This document shows, in pieces, positions 38,435 to 51,623 of a DNA stretch of 64,000 nt. Position 1 is the first letter of the stretch. Every line of letters starts with the position of its first letter. The DNA is from Mastacembelus armatus. Its lineage: Eukaryota; Chordata; Actinopteri; Synbranchiformes; Mastacembelidae. The position numbers and the translations under genes are program-made. The stretch covers positions 20,393,665 through 20,457,664 of the forward strand of contig NC_046649.1 of NCBI RefSeq assembly GCF_900324485.2, given 5' to 3'. Under the pieces are notes generated by a model. It was not told the origin of the DNA and searched no databases. It saw only the letters and a list, made by a program, of their open reading frames with translations.

Positions 38435-38898
38435 CAGTGATGTGAAAAAGTGTTGGCCCACTTCCTGATTTCTTATTTTTTTTGCATGTTTGTCACACTT
38501 AAATGTTCCAGATCATCAAACAAATTTAAATATTAGTCAAAGATAACAAGTAAACACATCATGCAGTTTTTAAATGGTTTTTATTATTAAGAGAAAACAA
38601 AATCCAAAACTATATGGTGCTGTGTGAAAAAGTGTTTGCCCCCCTGTTAAAACATAACTCAATTGTGGTTTCAGATTCAGTTCAATTCCTCACTCAGGCT
38701 TGATTACTGCCACACCTGTTCACAATCAAGAAATCACTTAAATAGGTCCTGCCTGACAAAGTGAAGTAGACCAAAAGATCCTCAAAAGCTAGACATCATG
38801 CTGAGATCCAAAGAAATTCAAAGATCCAAGGTGTGACAAACAAAGGTGTGCAAAAAAATAAGAAATCAGGAAGGGGCCACCACATTTTCACACCACTG
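38435..38898. mobile_element. Tc1/mariner-type MITE, 464 bp
   Basis: The terminal inverted repeats CAGTGATGTGAAAAAGTGT and (inverted) CAGTGGTGTGAAAATGTGGT both continue into a TTCCTGATTTCTTATTTTTT block. TA lies directly outside both ends. The interior has no transposase frame. The long, well-kept termini suggest it is not very old. Confidence 0.75.
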
Positions 38899-40139
38899 TA
38901 CCTCATAGTCACATGTCTGTTTCTTCATGACGTTTTTATTTGCATGTTCTCACACTGATGGTTCACAAGCTGTGATGACACTATACACAAAAGAAAGTAC
39001 CGTATGTGTTACTGACATGAAAATCTCTTATAGGGCTTCTAATATTTATTTGACTTTTTGAGTTTTGTTCAATTAACCTCTTTAGTCTCTAGTCTTATCT
39101 GAAACAGAGAAACAAGTCCTGCTATTAGCTGTATATTCTAAAGAAAGAATTGCTTTTACAAGCAAAAATTGCTTCATGTTTGTCTGTCACACCAACGAAA
39201 GATGTTGAAACTTATGAGGAAATGCGTGCTCTTCTTCTGACAGCTGTTAGCTGCAGGAAAGTGTCAAAATAAATTGAAAAACTCTTTCCCCACACAAGAT
39301 GTCTTCATTTCAGACAAAACAACTCCTTCCCCCTCATTTCAACAAACCATCTCAGAAAATATTTGTAAATTTCCAAAACCAAACCCCCCTTCATGCAGCA
39401 GTGGGCCAGGTGTGCACGGGGAAAAAGTAGGCCAGATTCTTCTTCAGTTCATGCTTCATATAGTTAGTCCCATGAGCCTCAAGACTGACAACCACACTGT
39501 ACACCCATACAGGGGTTTTACTCTGGGTGGTTAGACTTTGTTTTCGGGCTAGATGCCACAGTTGTAATATGATAGAGAAACCACATTATTTACAGGAAGT
39601 ATTTGGGAAAATCTGCTACTCATTAATGGGGGAAAATACCTGCTGGAAACCAACTTTTTTTAGTTTTTCGGGTTTGTTTGTCATGTTAAATCTGGTGGGG
39701 CAATAGTAATGGAGTCCACACAACTACATTTACCATAAGCACAGGATACTTTGGTGTTCAGGAGTGTGGAAACCCCAGGAAACTCCAAATATAGTTCCTC
39801 CAAATTTATCTGAAAAATGGCCAGTAGTCAAAACACGTGTGTGTGTGGTTTTTCAGCTTCCTTTTGACTTTTGTTGCTGATTAAAACGTTGGTTCCTGCT
39901 TTGTAATTCAGAGTAACAGTTTGATATTAATCTTTCTGATAGATGTTGATTTTATTTTGAACACCTATTTTGAATGTAATACATTGACATGAAGTTACCA
40001 CAGAAAGTCAAAGCAAGTGACTGCAAGGGAAGCGACCAAAACGTGCAGTTATCATTGTGAGCAGTTTCCCCGAATGATACGGGAAATGATCATTATCTTG
40101 GTTAGATCACCAGAAACTGCTGATGAATAATGTTAGATA

Positions 40140-40235
40140 CTGTATAAAAAATTATCTTTTGCTTCTCATCTTAATCTTAAATTTAATCCTAATCCTAGAA
40201 CTCTTAATCTTAATCCTAATCCAACCCAAACTCCT
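40140..40235. repeat. Degenerate TTAATC/CCTAAT repeat
   Basis: Imperfect tandem runs of CTTAATC/CTAATCC, about 90 bp before the first coding exon of the Kir gene. Confidence 0.6.
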
Positions 40236-40322
40236 CACAAATGAGCCAATTAACAACAGTGGCCAATTAAACAAGCTAATCAGAGAAAATATCTAATGCA
40301 ACTCTTTCTTCTCTTTCCTTAG

Positions 40323-41161
40323 ATGACATCTGCCACACCCCCTTCCTCTCGTAGCTCCTCCCCCCAGAAGGTCTGCCACTCCCAGACCCAGACAGACGTT
40401 TTAAAACCCTTACTGGCTGGTGGTATATCTGGTGGGGGTGGGACTTTGAGAAAGAAGAAGCGAGTCCTGTCCAAAGATGGCCGTAGCAATGTGCGGATCG
40501 AGCACATCAGTGGGCGGAGTGCTCTGTATATGCGAGATCTCTGGACAACCTTTCTGGATATGCAGTGGCGCTATAAGTTCTTTCTGTTTACCGCCACCTT
40601 TGCAGGGACCTGGTTCTTGTTTGGGGTATTGTGGTACCTGGTGGCACTGGTGCACGGAGACCTGCTCGGTGAGAATGGGAAGAGGGCACTTTAAAAAAGA
40701 AACACATAGATTAATTGGTCTTCCCAAGAAACTACAGATGTTTAAACAGGTTTTTAAGGAGGATTTCCTAAGTGGGAAGTTGTTCCAGTTATTCAGAATT
40801 CACCCCCCCCCCCCCCCCAGAAACCACACCTTTTTACCTCTTTTACCTCTCATTATTATGCATCAACTGCAGCATATGACCTGCAGGTCCAATTGTGGCC
40901 ACTGCTGCAGAATTGATACTGACCCTGTAAGGTTAAATGACATGATGTCATGGGCTCAGTCTAATTGCTTTTGCTGCACTGCACATGCACAAGCATGTAT
41001 AAGGTTGACTGTTACTTTGAGCAGTATTTATTGCGTTTAATAAATGTAATCCTGAGCTTAACCTAACCCCGACAAAGTTAAAGATTAGCATGACAGGAAA
41101 TCTCTAGCATGACACCTGCTCCACCACTCACTTCCTGTCACATACGTTGATAGAGGTGATT

Positions 41162-41194
<33 letters not shown>

Positions 41195-43109
41195 GTTCAG
41201 CATATCGATCTTACATATCAATGTGTTAATTTTCAAGACAGGCAGTTTCCTGGAAATTGTTTTTGACACTTCAGTGATGTGCATCACACAAACAGTTTAC
41301 AGAAGTAACAGACATGACTTGTTATTTTGCATGTTTGAGTATAGCCTGGATGAGTCTTTGCTGTCTTTTTAACTATGTTCCTCCAGAGTTCGATCCTCCC
41401 TCCAACCACACACCCTGTGTGATGCAGATGCAGACCTTGACAGGGGCTTTTCTCTTCTCCCTGGAATCCCAGACAACCATTGGCTATGGTTTTCGCTGCA
41501 TCACAGAGGAATGCCCAGCTGCCATCATCCTTCTCATCGTGCAGCTGGTCATCACCATGTTGATGGAGATCTTTATTACTGGTACCTTCCTGGCCAAGGT
41601 AGCCAATATATAACTCACTGTGCTGTAAAGTGACATATAGAAAGACAGAGAACGTGTGTCCTCTGCCTTAAATAACTCATACACATCTGGCTAGTATGCA
41701 ATTCTCTGCTATGCTACATGAATCTGCTGAATGCAGATCAACTAACTGCACCCAGAGCTGACTGAGCTGTCTCTGCCCAGGTCGCTCGGCCAAAGAAACG
41801 AGGTGAGACGGTGAAGTTTAGTCAGCATGCTGTGGTGTCGACCCACGAAGGCCGACCCTGTCTGATGATCAGGGTGGCCAACATGCGCAAGAGTCTCCTG
41901 ATTGGGTGTCAGGTAAAGACACCACTAATACAACTAATAATAACTTCTCTGACATTTTGCCTTAATAAATCAACAGTTATATCTAATGGTTCTCAATATA
42001 TGTTGCTTTCATGCTCATGAAAAACGTGTCAAATGGTGAACTGAGTCACTGCTGCTCCCAGGTGACTGGAAAACTGCTCCAGACGTCTCTGACCAAGGAA
42101 GGAGAGACAGTTCGTCTGGACCAGAGAAACGTGCCCTTCCAAGTGGACACATCATGTGACAGCCCCTTCCTCATCCTGCCCCTCACCTTCTACCATGTCA
42201 TCGATGAGAACAGCCCCCTGCGAGCCTGGGCAGCTAAGGGTAAGTTTGGTGGTGGGAGCTGGTGGAGGGTGGTGTGTGTTTGATGTTTGCAGTTTTTTGA
42301 ATGAAGGTGTCATTATCCTGCAAACCGAGCACCTATAGGATCACTGAACAGGAAAACCCTGGTACCTCCTTCCCACTGCGTTTTTTTTCTGATATAAATA
42401 TGACTGATGTGTTCAACAGTTGTCAGAACCTTCAGTCTAATAAGCATCTCACTTTATACTGTGAACAGCTGGGTACGTGGAGGTGAGAACAGGCACAGGA
42501 TTTGAAGCTAAGCTCTAAAGTCTTTTCCATGTGTAAATGTGAGAACATCATCAAGTTTGAGGAAAGTAGCTACTAATGGTCAAAAACTCCAAACTCTGTC
42601 TTTAAGCTTTGTATTTCTCAGTGACTTCATTTTTCCTCACCCACATTATTCCTTTGTCTTTTCACACCTGCTGTAATGATTCAGGTCCTCACATTTCATT
42701 TGCCTCTACACACCCAGGTGGGGGCTGGACAGATCCAGAACTGACCGATTTTGAGCTGCTGGTGATCATGAGCGCTACAGTTGAGCCAACCTCTGCCACC
42801 TGCCAGGTCCGCACCTCTTACCTGGCGGACGAGATTCTCTGGGGCTATGAGTTTCCACCGGTGGTCTCCCTCTCCCCATCAGGCAAATACGTAGCAGACT
42901 TTGCCTTCTTTGACAAAGTGGCCAAAACCAAGACTACCCCCATCTTCAAACCATCCAGCCCCCAGCATGGGTACCAGAGCAACGGGGGGACTGTGCCTGA
43001 GGTGTTGGACCCAGAGAAGATTCGTCTGGAGCAGAGCTACAGGGAGAAAGGGGAGGACCGTGGCCGGGTCAGAGACACTCCTCTCAGTGTTCGCATCAGC
43101 AACGTGTAA
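40323..43109 (+). CDS. kcnj10: Inward rectifier potassium channel, Kir4.1 type
   Basis: Plasma-membrane K+ channel subunit; in vertebrates Kir4.1 serves glial K+ buffering and epithelial K+ recycling. Coding exons 40323-40668, 41387-41598, 41781-41912, 42062-42239 and 42718-43109 join in frame to 419 aa. Features seen: the N-terminal block [14 protein letters not shown]1 at about 86-111, the TIGYGFR selectivity filter (GYG 148-150), M2 at about 160-184 with the rectification glutamate Glu176, a PIP2-binding ARPKKR just after, the cytoplasmic block [14 protein letters not shown], and a C-terminal SVRISNV ending in a class I-like PDZ ligand identical to mammalian KCNJ10. The N-terminus is about 18 residues longer than in human. 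Mammalian KCNJ10 has its coding region in one exon, so four coding introns are notable. AATAAA signals at 43407 and 43919 may end the transcript. Confidence 0.93.
40802..40819. repeat. Poly-C tract, and poly-A tract further on, in Kir intron 1
   Basis: About 17 C's at 40802-40819, and about 24 A's at 41170-41194. Both are likely length-variable. Confidence 0.9.
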
Positions 43110-45718
43110 ACAGGTGGTTGACAAGGGAGCGTTTGCCAAGTTCAGTGTCTGTAGCAAATCACTGAAAAATCACATCAAAACAGCAACATTGTCTTTTTAG
43201 ACTGTTTTGAAAGATGATTGTGTGTCAGTAGCACCAGCTGGTGCAGAAAGCAAATATGGAAGACTGGACTGGATTGTCACTTTCACACAGGTTTGTCTAT
43301 GTTCATGTGTCGGCATAACACACTACCTAGCTTACATTTGCATGTGAGTGCACATTCATTATAACAGCTATCACTGCATTATTTATTTACACAGGAAAAA
43401 AACATCAAAATAAAGCTACAAAACAAAAGCACTGGAGAGAACAGAAATTTGGTGGGCCTGTTCAGGTTCTCCTCAGAGTACTAAACGTCAAACTATGAAA
43501 GGAAACACACAAATAACTATGAAATAGCGTGAGTGTATATTTTCCAAGAGTAGGTTTTTGCTAGGGCTAAAGGGGTACGGGTGGGTGGTAAGATTAGTAT
43601 GATAAGGTTAACAGAAGACACCCACAGACACTTTGGTATAACAGGATTACACTGTTCTACATTCATACATATATGTAATATTAATATACACACACAAATG
43701 TGACTGTGGGTTTATTTAGAAATATGGTATGACATTGAGTTTCGGTGCAGACCACTTCTATTTCAGTAAAAACACCAGTGAGTAAGACACTTCTCTTGTG
43801 CCTGCTGCTCAGTAAAGTCCCCACCCCCCCCAGTTTCCTGTCAAAACACATATTTTTAGTTTTCCTGTTAAAAGCTGACTGACAGCTATGTGCATTGTAC
43901 ATGGCAGTGTACTTCAAGAATAAAAGTAATGGCGGGTTTGTAGCAGCACAACCAGAATGTCGACAAACTTCACTGTATTCAAGGTGCTCTGTGTACTCTA
44001 CATTGTGTTGGTTTGAGTGTTTGTGCTTCTCTTTTATGTGTAACTGTTGATGCTGTTTCAGGACAGAACAGCCTCCAACAGAAAGTTAGCACTTTATGTA
44101 CGAACATTATGTACATTTGCACCTTAGGAACCTTAGCTGCCTACATGTGTTTGACCTTAGGTAGGTGTTTCTGAATACTACTAAAAGCACTAACATGGCA
44201 AATGTCACTGAATTAGAAGAAACTCTAAATTAGATGTGTTCTCAAAGTGGCTTTAAGAAAACTGACAAATGATAATGTAATCAGATAATCACAAACAGCC
44301 ACTGTACATGCATGTAAACACCTGTAAAAACGGACTAAACTCTCCTTGTGTGAAGGAGGAAACTTCTGTATAATGTTGAAGTTACTAACATTATTGTGCT
44401 AACAACAGATATTTTGCAGTGTAGACCATGTGGATGTGAAGAGGACTTGTACAGTCTCCACACCAGAGGTGAGTGCTGAGAGATGAGATGATGTGACTCA
44501 CAATGACTCTATTCTGAAGGAAATAAGTGACAGTGACGGTTAGACCTGACAGTTGAAGCAGGACTGAATATGGTGGATATGAGTTTGAAGGTGCATGTAC
44601 ATGTAATATTTCCCTAATTAACATCGAGCTCTGGGGCGTTGTTAGTGTTTTAAGTGGAGTTGGGGAGATCAGTGATGTAATAAAGCTGACTGAGTTATTA
44701 AAAGCCTTAATTTGTCTGTGTCATTTACTAGGAATCTTTACCTGGTGGGAAAGTTGAGCACACTGTCTCATAGAGTGATAGTGTCCAGACAAAAGCTCAC
44801 AGTAACCTTTGACCCCAAAATGCAGTCAGTTCATCATTAGGCATAATTTTGCCAAATTTGAAGAAATTCCCTCAAGACATTCCTGATATATCGTATTCAC
44901 AAGACTGAGATGAAGTGACATGGATGAGCTGATGGATGGAACATGATGCATCAGGTGCAGAGACATAATGAGCCAGAAGACAGAAACACAGCAATGACAG
45001 AGGAAAATAATAAGTTAAATGAAACTCTGACTTCTCACTAATCTGCAAATGTATGTGGGACTCTGCTCTGGTCAGTGTGCCTCACTTTATCTGATGTCTT
45101 TAATACTGAGACCTGCAGGGTCGGTCTACTGTTTATTTATCATGGCTCTTGGGCTGTGCTCAGGTGTGATTGTGTGGATCTGATGTTCTCAAACGATTGA
45201 ACATAAATAACATTGGATGAACAAACTTTAGAACAGTGTCAGTGGATGGAGGTGTAGTTGAGGTAATGCCATGTCTTAAATGGTTTCAGTCAGTTGTATT
45301 AATATAACTCAACTGGTTTTGGAAAAAAAAATCAGTGTGTTACCAATTAACATAATCTAATTAACATTTCTCTTTTCCTAGTGACATGTTAACATTAGGA
45401 TTCTGTTTAAATTAAGGGCCGGTAAGGGCCTAACAATAACCAGATCCATCATCTCATGCTCAGTGTAGTCCGTTAGTGCATATTGACAGTGGCAAATCTC
45501 AGAGGCCACACCCTGAAATAAACCAGACAGCTGTCATTTATATCTACTCAGACCACTGGAATGTGATATTGTGACAACAGTAATTTTGCCTTTAGTGTAA
45601 CAATAAGGTCTGAGTAAGAGTCAAATTACTGAGAAATTTCAGTAAATATTAGCTGTTGGCAGCTGCTGAACGAAGTGCACAAATAGTTGTGTACTTCCTC
45701 ATATGGCCCATTTCCAGG
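43110..45718. other. Kir 3'UTR and intergenic DNA
   Basis: Probably a long 3'UTR of kcnj10 up to 43924 or 44680 (AATAAA at 43407, 43919 and 44677), then intergenic DNA including a dispersed repeat near 44.8 kb. No other gene is seen. Confidence 0.5.
44785..44950. repeat. Dispersed teleost repeat
   Basis: The segment with TAACCTTTGACCCCAAAATG, GCCAAATTTGAAGAAATTCC and CTGATATATCGTATTCACAA matches a commonly seen interspersed fish repeat. Its class is not known to me. Confidence 0.5.
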
Positions 45719-48700
45719 ATGAGTCTCTTTGTGTTTCTCTTTGCTGTTTCTCTGCTGCACTCAGTCGAAGCACAAGGTAAAGACTTTTATTTTTATTATT
45801 ATTTTTGTATGTTGTTTGTCAGCTAAACCTGTAGAAGTTGGATAAAATATCACAGCACGTGTTCTGATCGGAGGAGACCACCTGTTGAAGGTCTTGGTCT
45901 TAGTTGACCCCAGTTTTACTCGTTCTTGTTCATTTTAATTGTTTAATTTAATTGAAGATGTTTTTGAATGTAATTATTTAAAAAATAAAATAGTTGACCA
46001 CATCAAATGTTCAGGTATGTGCTCATTAATTCTTTTCAATAGGCCTAAATGGGTCTCACACATATTGAGGCGTATTATAAATCTCACCAGAGAGGCTCAG
46101 GTTATTGTTGAAGAAAAATAAGCTTTGGAGCAGGAGAAATAAAATACAATTGTTCATTTAACTAAAGTGTGAAATGATCCATTATGTCTCTAATATTGTA
46201 TACTGAGGAAAGATTTAGGTTTTCTGTAGTTCCTTCCATCAGTCGGCGTAAGGTTATTCAGTATTATCTGGTTTTTGGTGACTGTTTGAATCCAGACAGG
46301 AATTTAAAAATCTTTTTCAACTTTTTTTCAAAGTTACAATTTTACAGGATTAGGCATCTGTGGAGAGGTGTGCTCTTACTGAGTCTTTAGTTTCTGCTTT
46401 CAATTTCAGCAACAGGCAGTTGAGTGTTTGACTGTTGAAAAGAAACTTCCTTTTTGTCTGTTTGTCTCCAGCCTCCCTTTATTCACAGTGTTCACCTTAC
46501 GGTGTGCTAACATGAGGCTTGTTAAGTACATCTTTATAAATGTAACAGCAGTTTAATTAAATGAAATGAGCCCTACACTTAAAACTTCAACAAATGTATT
46601 GATAACAAGTATCCACAGATACAGTGTACATTCGAATCTGCAATGTACAACTACTGAACAAATATTTCTCTTTTGGAAAAACTAAGATTTTTTATGTCAC
46701 TTTTGCTGAAGCTCTAATCCTCTTGCTGAAATTTTGGGCACAATGAACAAACGTCACACATGACAATGGAAAAATTTACTTTTTACAGTTACTCAGTTGA
46801 GTAAGTGTTCTCCTTCCATTGTAAAGTCCACTTAGATTTTATATTTGCTGTTTTGGTTAATAAAGAGAAACATTAGAATCAATGAACTTAACTGTGTGAT
46901 CTATTTGATTTACAAGAACATGTTCATTAACTACCAAAATAATACATTGCAAATGAATTTATCACCTTGATAACAAGATAACATGATAACATTTTTATAT
47001 CTGTTGTTTTAGGGTCCATGACTGACGACTCTGTGTTTGTGAAGCAGGGAGAGAATGTACTTCTGAGTGTCAAGGACCCTGTTACACTGAATGACAAGGA
47101 TTTTTATTGGAAATTCAATAAGACTAATAACATAGTAAAATATTCTGATAAATTATCAGTCCGTCCTAAATACCAAGGAAGGGTTGAGTTTTTTGTACAC
47201 AATCAGTCTTTGCTATTAAAGAATCTACAACAGAGCGACACTGGAGAATATTTTGCTGTAGTGATTGAGGATGAAGACCGAACAGTAGCGACACACAGAG
47301 TCATAGTCCAAGGTAGGTCTGTTATTATTTTTCATTGTCCTTTGTGAATGTTGATACAGAAAAGTCTCATGTTTTTGAAGCATTTTATAACAGTCTTTGC
47401 TTGTTTCTCTCAGAGCCAGTGTCTGCAGTTAATCTGACAGTGACCCGCAGCAGCTCAGGCTGTAACCTGACTGTGACCTGCACTGTAGTGGACTCTCACA
47501 TTAAGAAGCACTTTAGATGTGACAGTCAAACCTGTTCTCCAAAGCCAGGAGAAGGACCACAGGTCTCAGGCTCTTCAGCCTCTATCAATGTCTATGTGCA
47601 GGAAGGCTTCATCATCTGTAACCATAGCAACCGTGTGAGCTGGGAACAAGACAGGAAGAAGATTAAAGATGTTTGTGAACCACAACCAGGTGAGACTGGA
47701 GATATAATGTCATGTAGACAGTGACAGTACTCTTCACCATTTAAACATTTCATTGGCCCTGTGTGGATATGTATATATTTTCCAAATACCAGTACAGGAA
47801 TTGATTACTAAGTTACAGTTTTCTAATATGTGAAGGTTTCGTGTTGTTCATGAGGAAAAAATACACACTCACTTTTCCAAACGTTTCCACATGTAATTTA
47901 GCTCATTAATATACTGCATTCAGTCCCACTCTGACTATAGAGAAACAGAAAGAGGGTTTTTTACATTCTGTATATTTATATCATTTAAAATATATTAAAT
48001 TTAATAACTTTACATGAGAATAACTGCTGTAACAATTGAATTTCCCCTTGGGGATTAATAAAGTACTTCTTCTTCTTCTTCCTCTATAACAACCTTTATA
48101 ATGCACATTGTCAGGTGTAAATCATCCTCACCCAGTGATAAGTCATCAAATAGTGTGGGAGTCAACACATTAACATTTTCTTTGGTCAAAGAGAGATCTG
48201 CTGTTATTCACGTTTGATAAACAGTAACTTGGTATTTTAAAAGTTATAAATCTGCTGGGAGTTTTAAAGGTTGGTGGTTAAAACCCTCTGAAGCTTTAAA
48301 CTGTTAAATCTGAGTCATGCACTTTCAGAAATACATGTGCAATTAAAACTGAAAAGATGAACAACTGTATGTTAATATTTCTGATATAATTCTCTGATTT
48401 CTTTGCAGTTCCTAGTGCAGCCATTATAACTGGGAGTACCATGGGTATCTTGGTCCTTGCCATTGGGATTGTCATAATATGTAAGTTTCTGTATGAATAT
48501 TGTAACTAAACTTAATCATTTACATGGAAATCCAGCAGTTCATATCCTTCATACCTCAAACCTCTCCCCCTCTTCTTTTATTAGATAACTTTTATATATT
48601 TATTTATTTTTTGTTTAACATCAGTATAGATCTGCTACATGAAAGAGGTTTTCTTTATTCCATTTTCAAAGAAGAAAAATATGTTTATTTGCCCAACTCA

Positions 48701-49894
48701 TTGTCATTATGCATCCAACACTGGGTAACCTCTGGGTTTCTATTGTGGTTTTCTCTATTGTCTTCCTATTGAAAATCAAAAAACTAAATACTTATTTATT
48801 CATGTAGTAAAATAAAGAGCCAAGCTCAGTCTTAAAATACTATTATCAGGAACATGAATATGTGTAATATGTTTCTCATGTGTTCACATTATGAGCTCCA
48901 GCTGTTTGTTTTCCATTCCTGTCAATCTGTCCATTTGTCATTTCCTTACATTAATAATTCATGCTAACTTGAATCAACAAAGTCTTTCAAGCTCTAGTCT
49001 AGAACATGTGTGTTTGTAATGACATAAATTACTCACTTGTCTTCTCTGGTCTGCGGTCGCCTCCTCCCACAACCCCCTTGATTAGTGAAACACTAAGATC
49101 CGTCCTTTCAAACACTGAATAGTGTGACAACATTGTCAGATAGTTGTGTTTTCTGTCAACCTTTACTGACACAAGACACAAAATCCAAGTTGGCTTACAC
49201 TGCATTCTTGTTCTGATAGTTTTTAGGTCAAATCGATGTAAGTGTCCAACATCCAAAAAAGAGGAGATAGAAAACACAGTATATGCAGTTCCTCAGGTAA
49301 GACTTAAATAATTTTATTAATTATTTTACTTTTCAAACTGAGGAACAAGTTTCACATCTAGCAGTAATTAAACATAGAAGACCAGGTGAAAGAAATAAAT
49401 GTTTTTAAAAACAGGATCTTGAGTTAGTTGAAGTGGGAGTGAAACTAACACACCTGAACTAAACAGTCTTTCTTAATTACCTCCATCTGTGTCCTGCACC
49501 GACTGCTGCTCTGTCTGCTGTTACTGATCCTGCTGTGTGTTCTTACCTGCCTCATCCTTATGTCACTGTTTGTGTCACTGTCCTGTTTGTTTCCATCTGT
49601 CCAGACTTTGAGTTCTCATTCACTTCCACATTTGTGTGTATGTGTAAAGTAATGGCAAACATTTGATTTTCCTAACATGGTCATGTGATTTATTTCTAGG
49701 AAATAAATCCAGGTCAAACTCTTCCAGAAGGTGCTTCAGCTCAGTCTCCAACATCCACATACGCCTTAGTGGGGTTTCACACTGGGCCTGGAAAATCCAC
49801 AAACACCATCAACACCCCCTCGTGTCCAGAGACTATATATGCTCAGGTTGATAGAGCTGCAAAGACCAACCACAGAGGCCCCCCCAGTGCCTAG
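45719..49894 (+). CDS. SLAM/CD2-family receptor 1 (two Ig domains, tyrosine-motif tail)
   Basis: A type I membrane receptor of immune cells is inferred. Exons 45719-45776, 47013-47312, 47414-47689, 48409-48480, 49220-49296 and 49700-49894 join in frame (phases 1,1,1,1,0) to 325 aa. Order: signal peptide (SLFVFLFAVSLLHS); V-type Ig domain with DFYWKF and DTGEYFA but no cysteine, the hallmark of the distal domain in the CD2/SLAM family; C2-type domain with six cysteines; transmembrane helix (GILVLAIGIVII); basic stop-transfer; tail with ENTVYAVP, STYALV (Tyr282, ITIM form) and TIYAQV (Tyr308, ITSM form, the docking site for SAP-type adaptors). Several N-glycosylation sequons lie in both Ig domains. 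It stands next to two related genes, and one-to-one orthology with a named SLAMF gene cannot be given. Confidence 0.8.
48028..48085. repeat. 3' tail of a dispersed retroposon-like repeat, with (CTT)n
   Basis: TTGAATTTCCCCTTGGGGAT followed by TAATAAAGTACTTCTTCTTC is the usual 3' end of a common teleost SINE/LINE-type repeat. It lies in an intron of receptor 1. Confidence 0.5.
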
Positions 49895-51623
49895 AGCTGA
49901 AAAACACTGATACTATATTTGTACTGCTCATTTGCTTTGTTCCGAATCAGAGGGCTAAAAGATCCAATGTTGCATTTTTCTTTTTGGTCGTCTGTGTTCA
50001 CAGGGGAACAGTCTCAAGCTCCAAAGTTGTAAACAAATGTCATTTGCGAACCAACTGTTCTCTGATTGGTCAGAAATCTTACCCGAAAGGAGGAGGAGTT
50101 GACCTGGGAATTCATTCAGACCATTTCAGGAGGTGGCAGGAATGCACCATATGTTGTTGCTGTTATAATAATAATAGTTAAAAAGTTGTTTACCTGGGAA
50201 AAACAAACATGGAGCATCAGCAGCGTGTGACTAGTTTGTTTGATTGTGTTTCTCTGGCCAATTTGCCACTGTTCACTAAACAGACAAAACGAAAATGAAA
50301 AACTTTCCTTCAGTGTCTTCTTCTTTTGTATTGGTTGACTGTTATCAACCGGGTGGATTACTGCCCCCTCTGGCCTGACCGCCCAGAGGGGGCAGTGTTT
50401 GCAGTGTTTGTTTGTTTTATTCTGCAAACAAACATTAGGGGTTAAACGCTCCCTGTTTCGGAACAATTGCTTAACTGTGAATACAATGTAATGTATAATT
50501 TTTTTTTTTTTTTAATTAAAATTTTCATTATAACCTGCACCACAGAAGGTACAATACAGAAACATTTATCCTATTTATTTACTGCACAGTGACAGACAGG
50601 AAGAATGTACAAAGACTACAGCAAAGAACTTAGAACTAAGTAGCGTATCCCACTGGTTAACACTCATGACAAATGTATGAAGAAGGTGCAGTAGTACATT
50701 GGTTACAATAGATAAATAAATGAAGAGGGAAAAAGGAGATACAGTTGAAAAGAGGGTTAGGGGCAGATTTTTAAAAGAAAACTAATATAGATGTATTGAT
50801 ATATATTAATAGCTGCATTGGCTGCATCAATCTTGTTGCTGATCTCGTTGGACATGCTGCCACTGATCATCCTGCCAGAACAAACCACAGTGAAGTTATG
50901 GCCATTTTCTTTATTCTGCTCAGCTGAATAAGGTTTGTGATCAGGATTGTCTTACAGTAACATCTCTTCTTTGTATCAGGTGATAATGAAATAGAAAGTT
51001 TTGCATCAGGGTGATGGGTTTGATAGCTCATTTGCTGATTAGAAAAGTCTCAACATGAGATGTCCCAGAACTGAACCATGTGGGACTCCATGCAGCATGT
51101 TGATTGCACTATAGAAATCGCATCACTGCTAAAATTTGATATTCCTCTTTTATTACACAGATCTGAAACTTGGAGGAATATGTCAGCAAGTCATGAGAGA
51201 AATTACTGAACACAAATCACACTGTTTTAAATTGGGTTTTAATTGGATATTTACAGTATGTCTGTTTGTCTGATTATTGCATATCAAACCCCTGTCCCTT
51301 CCTATGTTTCTACTCTCTTGCAGTCAATTAGACAAATTTAGAAAAAATAGCGTACATAGTGAGTGGAAGGTTAAATGTTATTAGTACATATACAGAGCTG
51401 CTGATTCTGATAGTAAGATTATCTGAAACATGATGTATAATAAATAACTTTAATAACTAATGTCTTTCAGAATAAAATGTGAAAAAGTATGAATCAACTT
51501 GTGTGCACTAAGCATGAATCTTTAAAATCAGTTCTTCAGTTCAAGCTTTACGTGGTGCTGGGGGAGTTTAAGGAAGTAAAACAGAAACTTCTTCATTTCA
51601 CTGTCGTTACAACATGTGCTGAC
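49895..51623. other. Intergenic between receptors 1 and 2
   Basis: Includes a poly-T tract near 50498 and the block 50819-51046, whose inverted copy lies at 63430-63689. Otherwise AT-rich with no gene seen. Confidence 0.5.
50819..51046 (-). repeat. Inverted-repeat block, copy 1 (partner at 63.4-63.7 kb)
   Basis: About 230 bp matching the reverse complement of 63430-63689, with small gaps. On the minus strand it reads a short frame, GRMISGSMSNEISNKIDAAN, directly after TTTGTTCTGGCAG, a possible splice acceptor. The partner reads GRMISGSMCKDISNKIDAAN. Conservation of the frame hints at an old exon, but the family is unrecognised. Confidence 0.6.
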
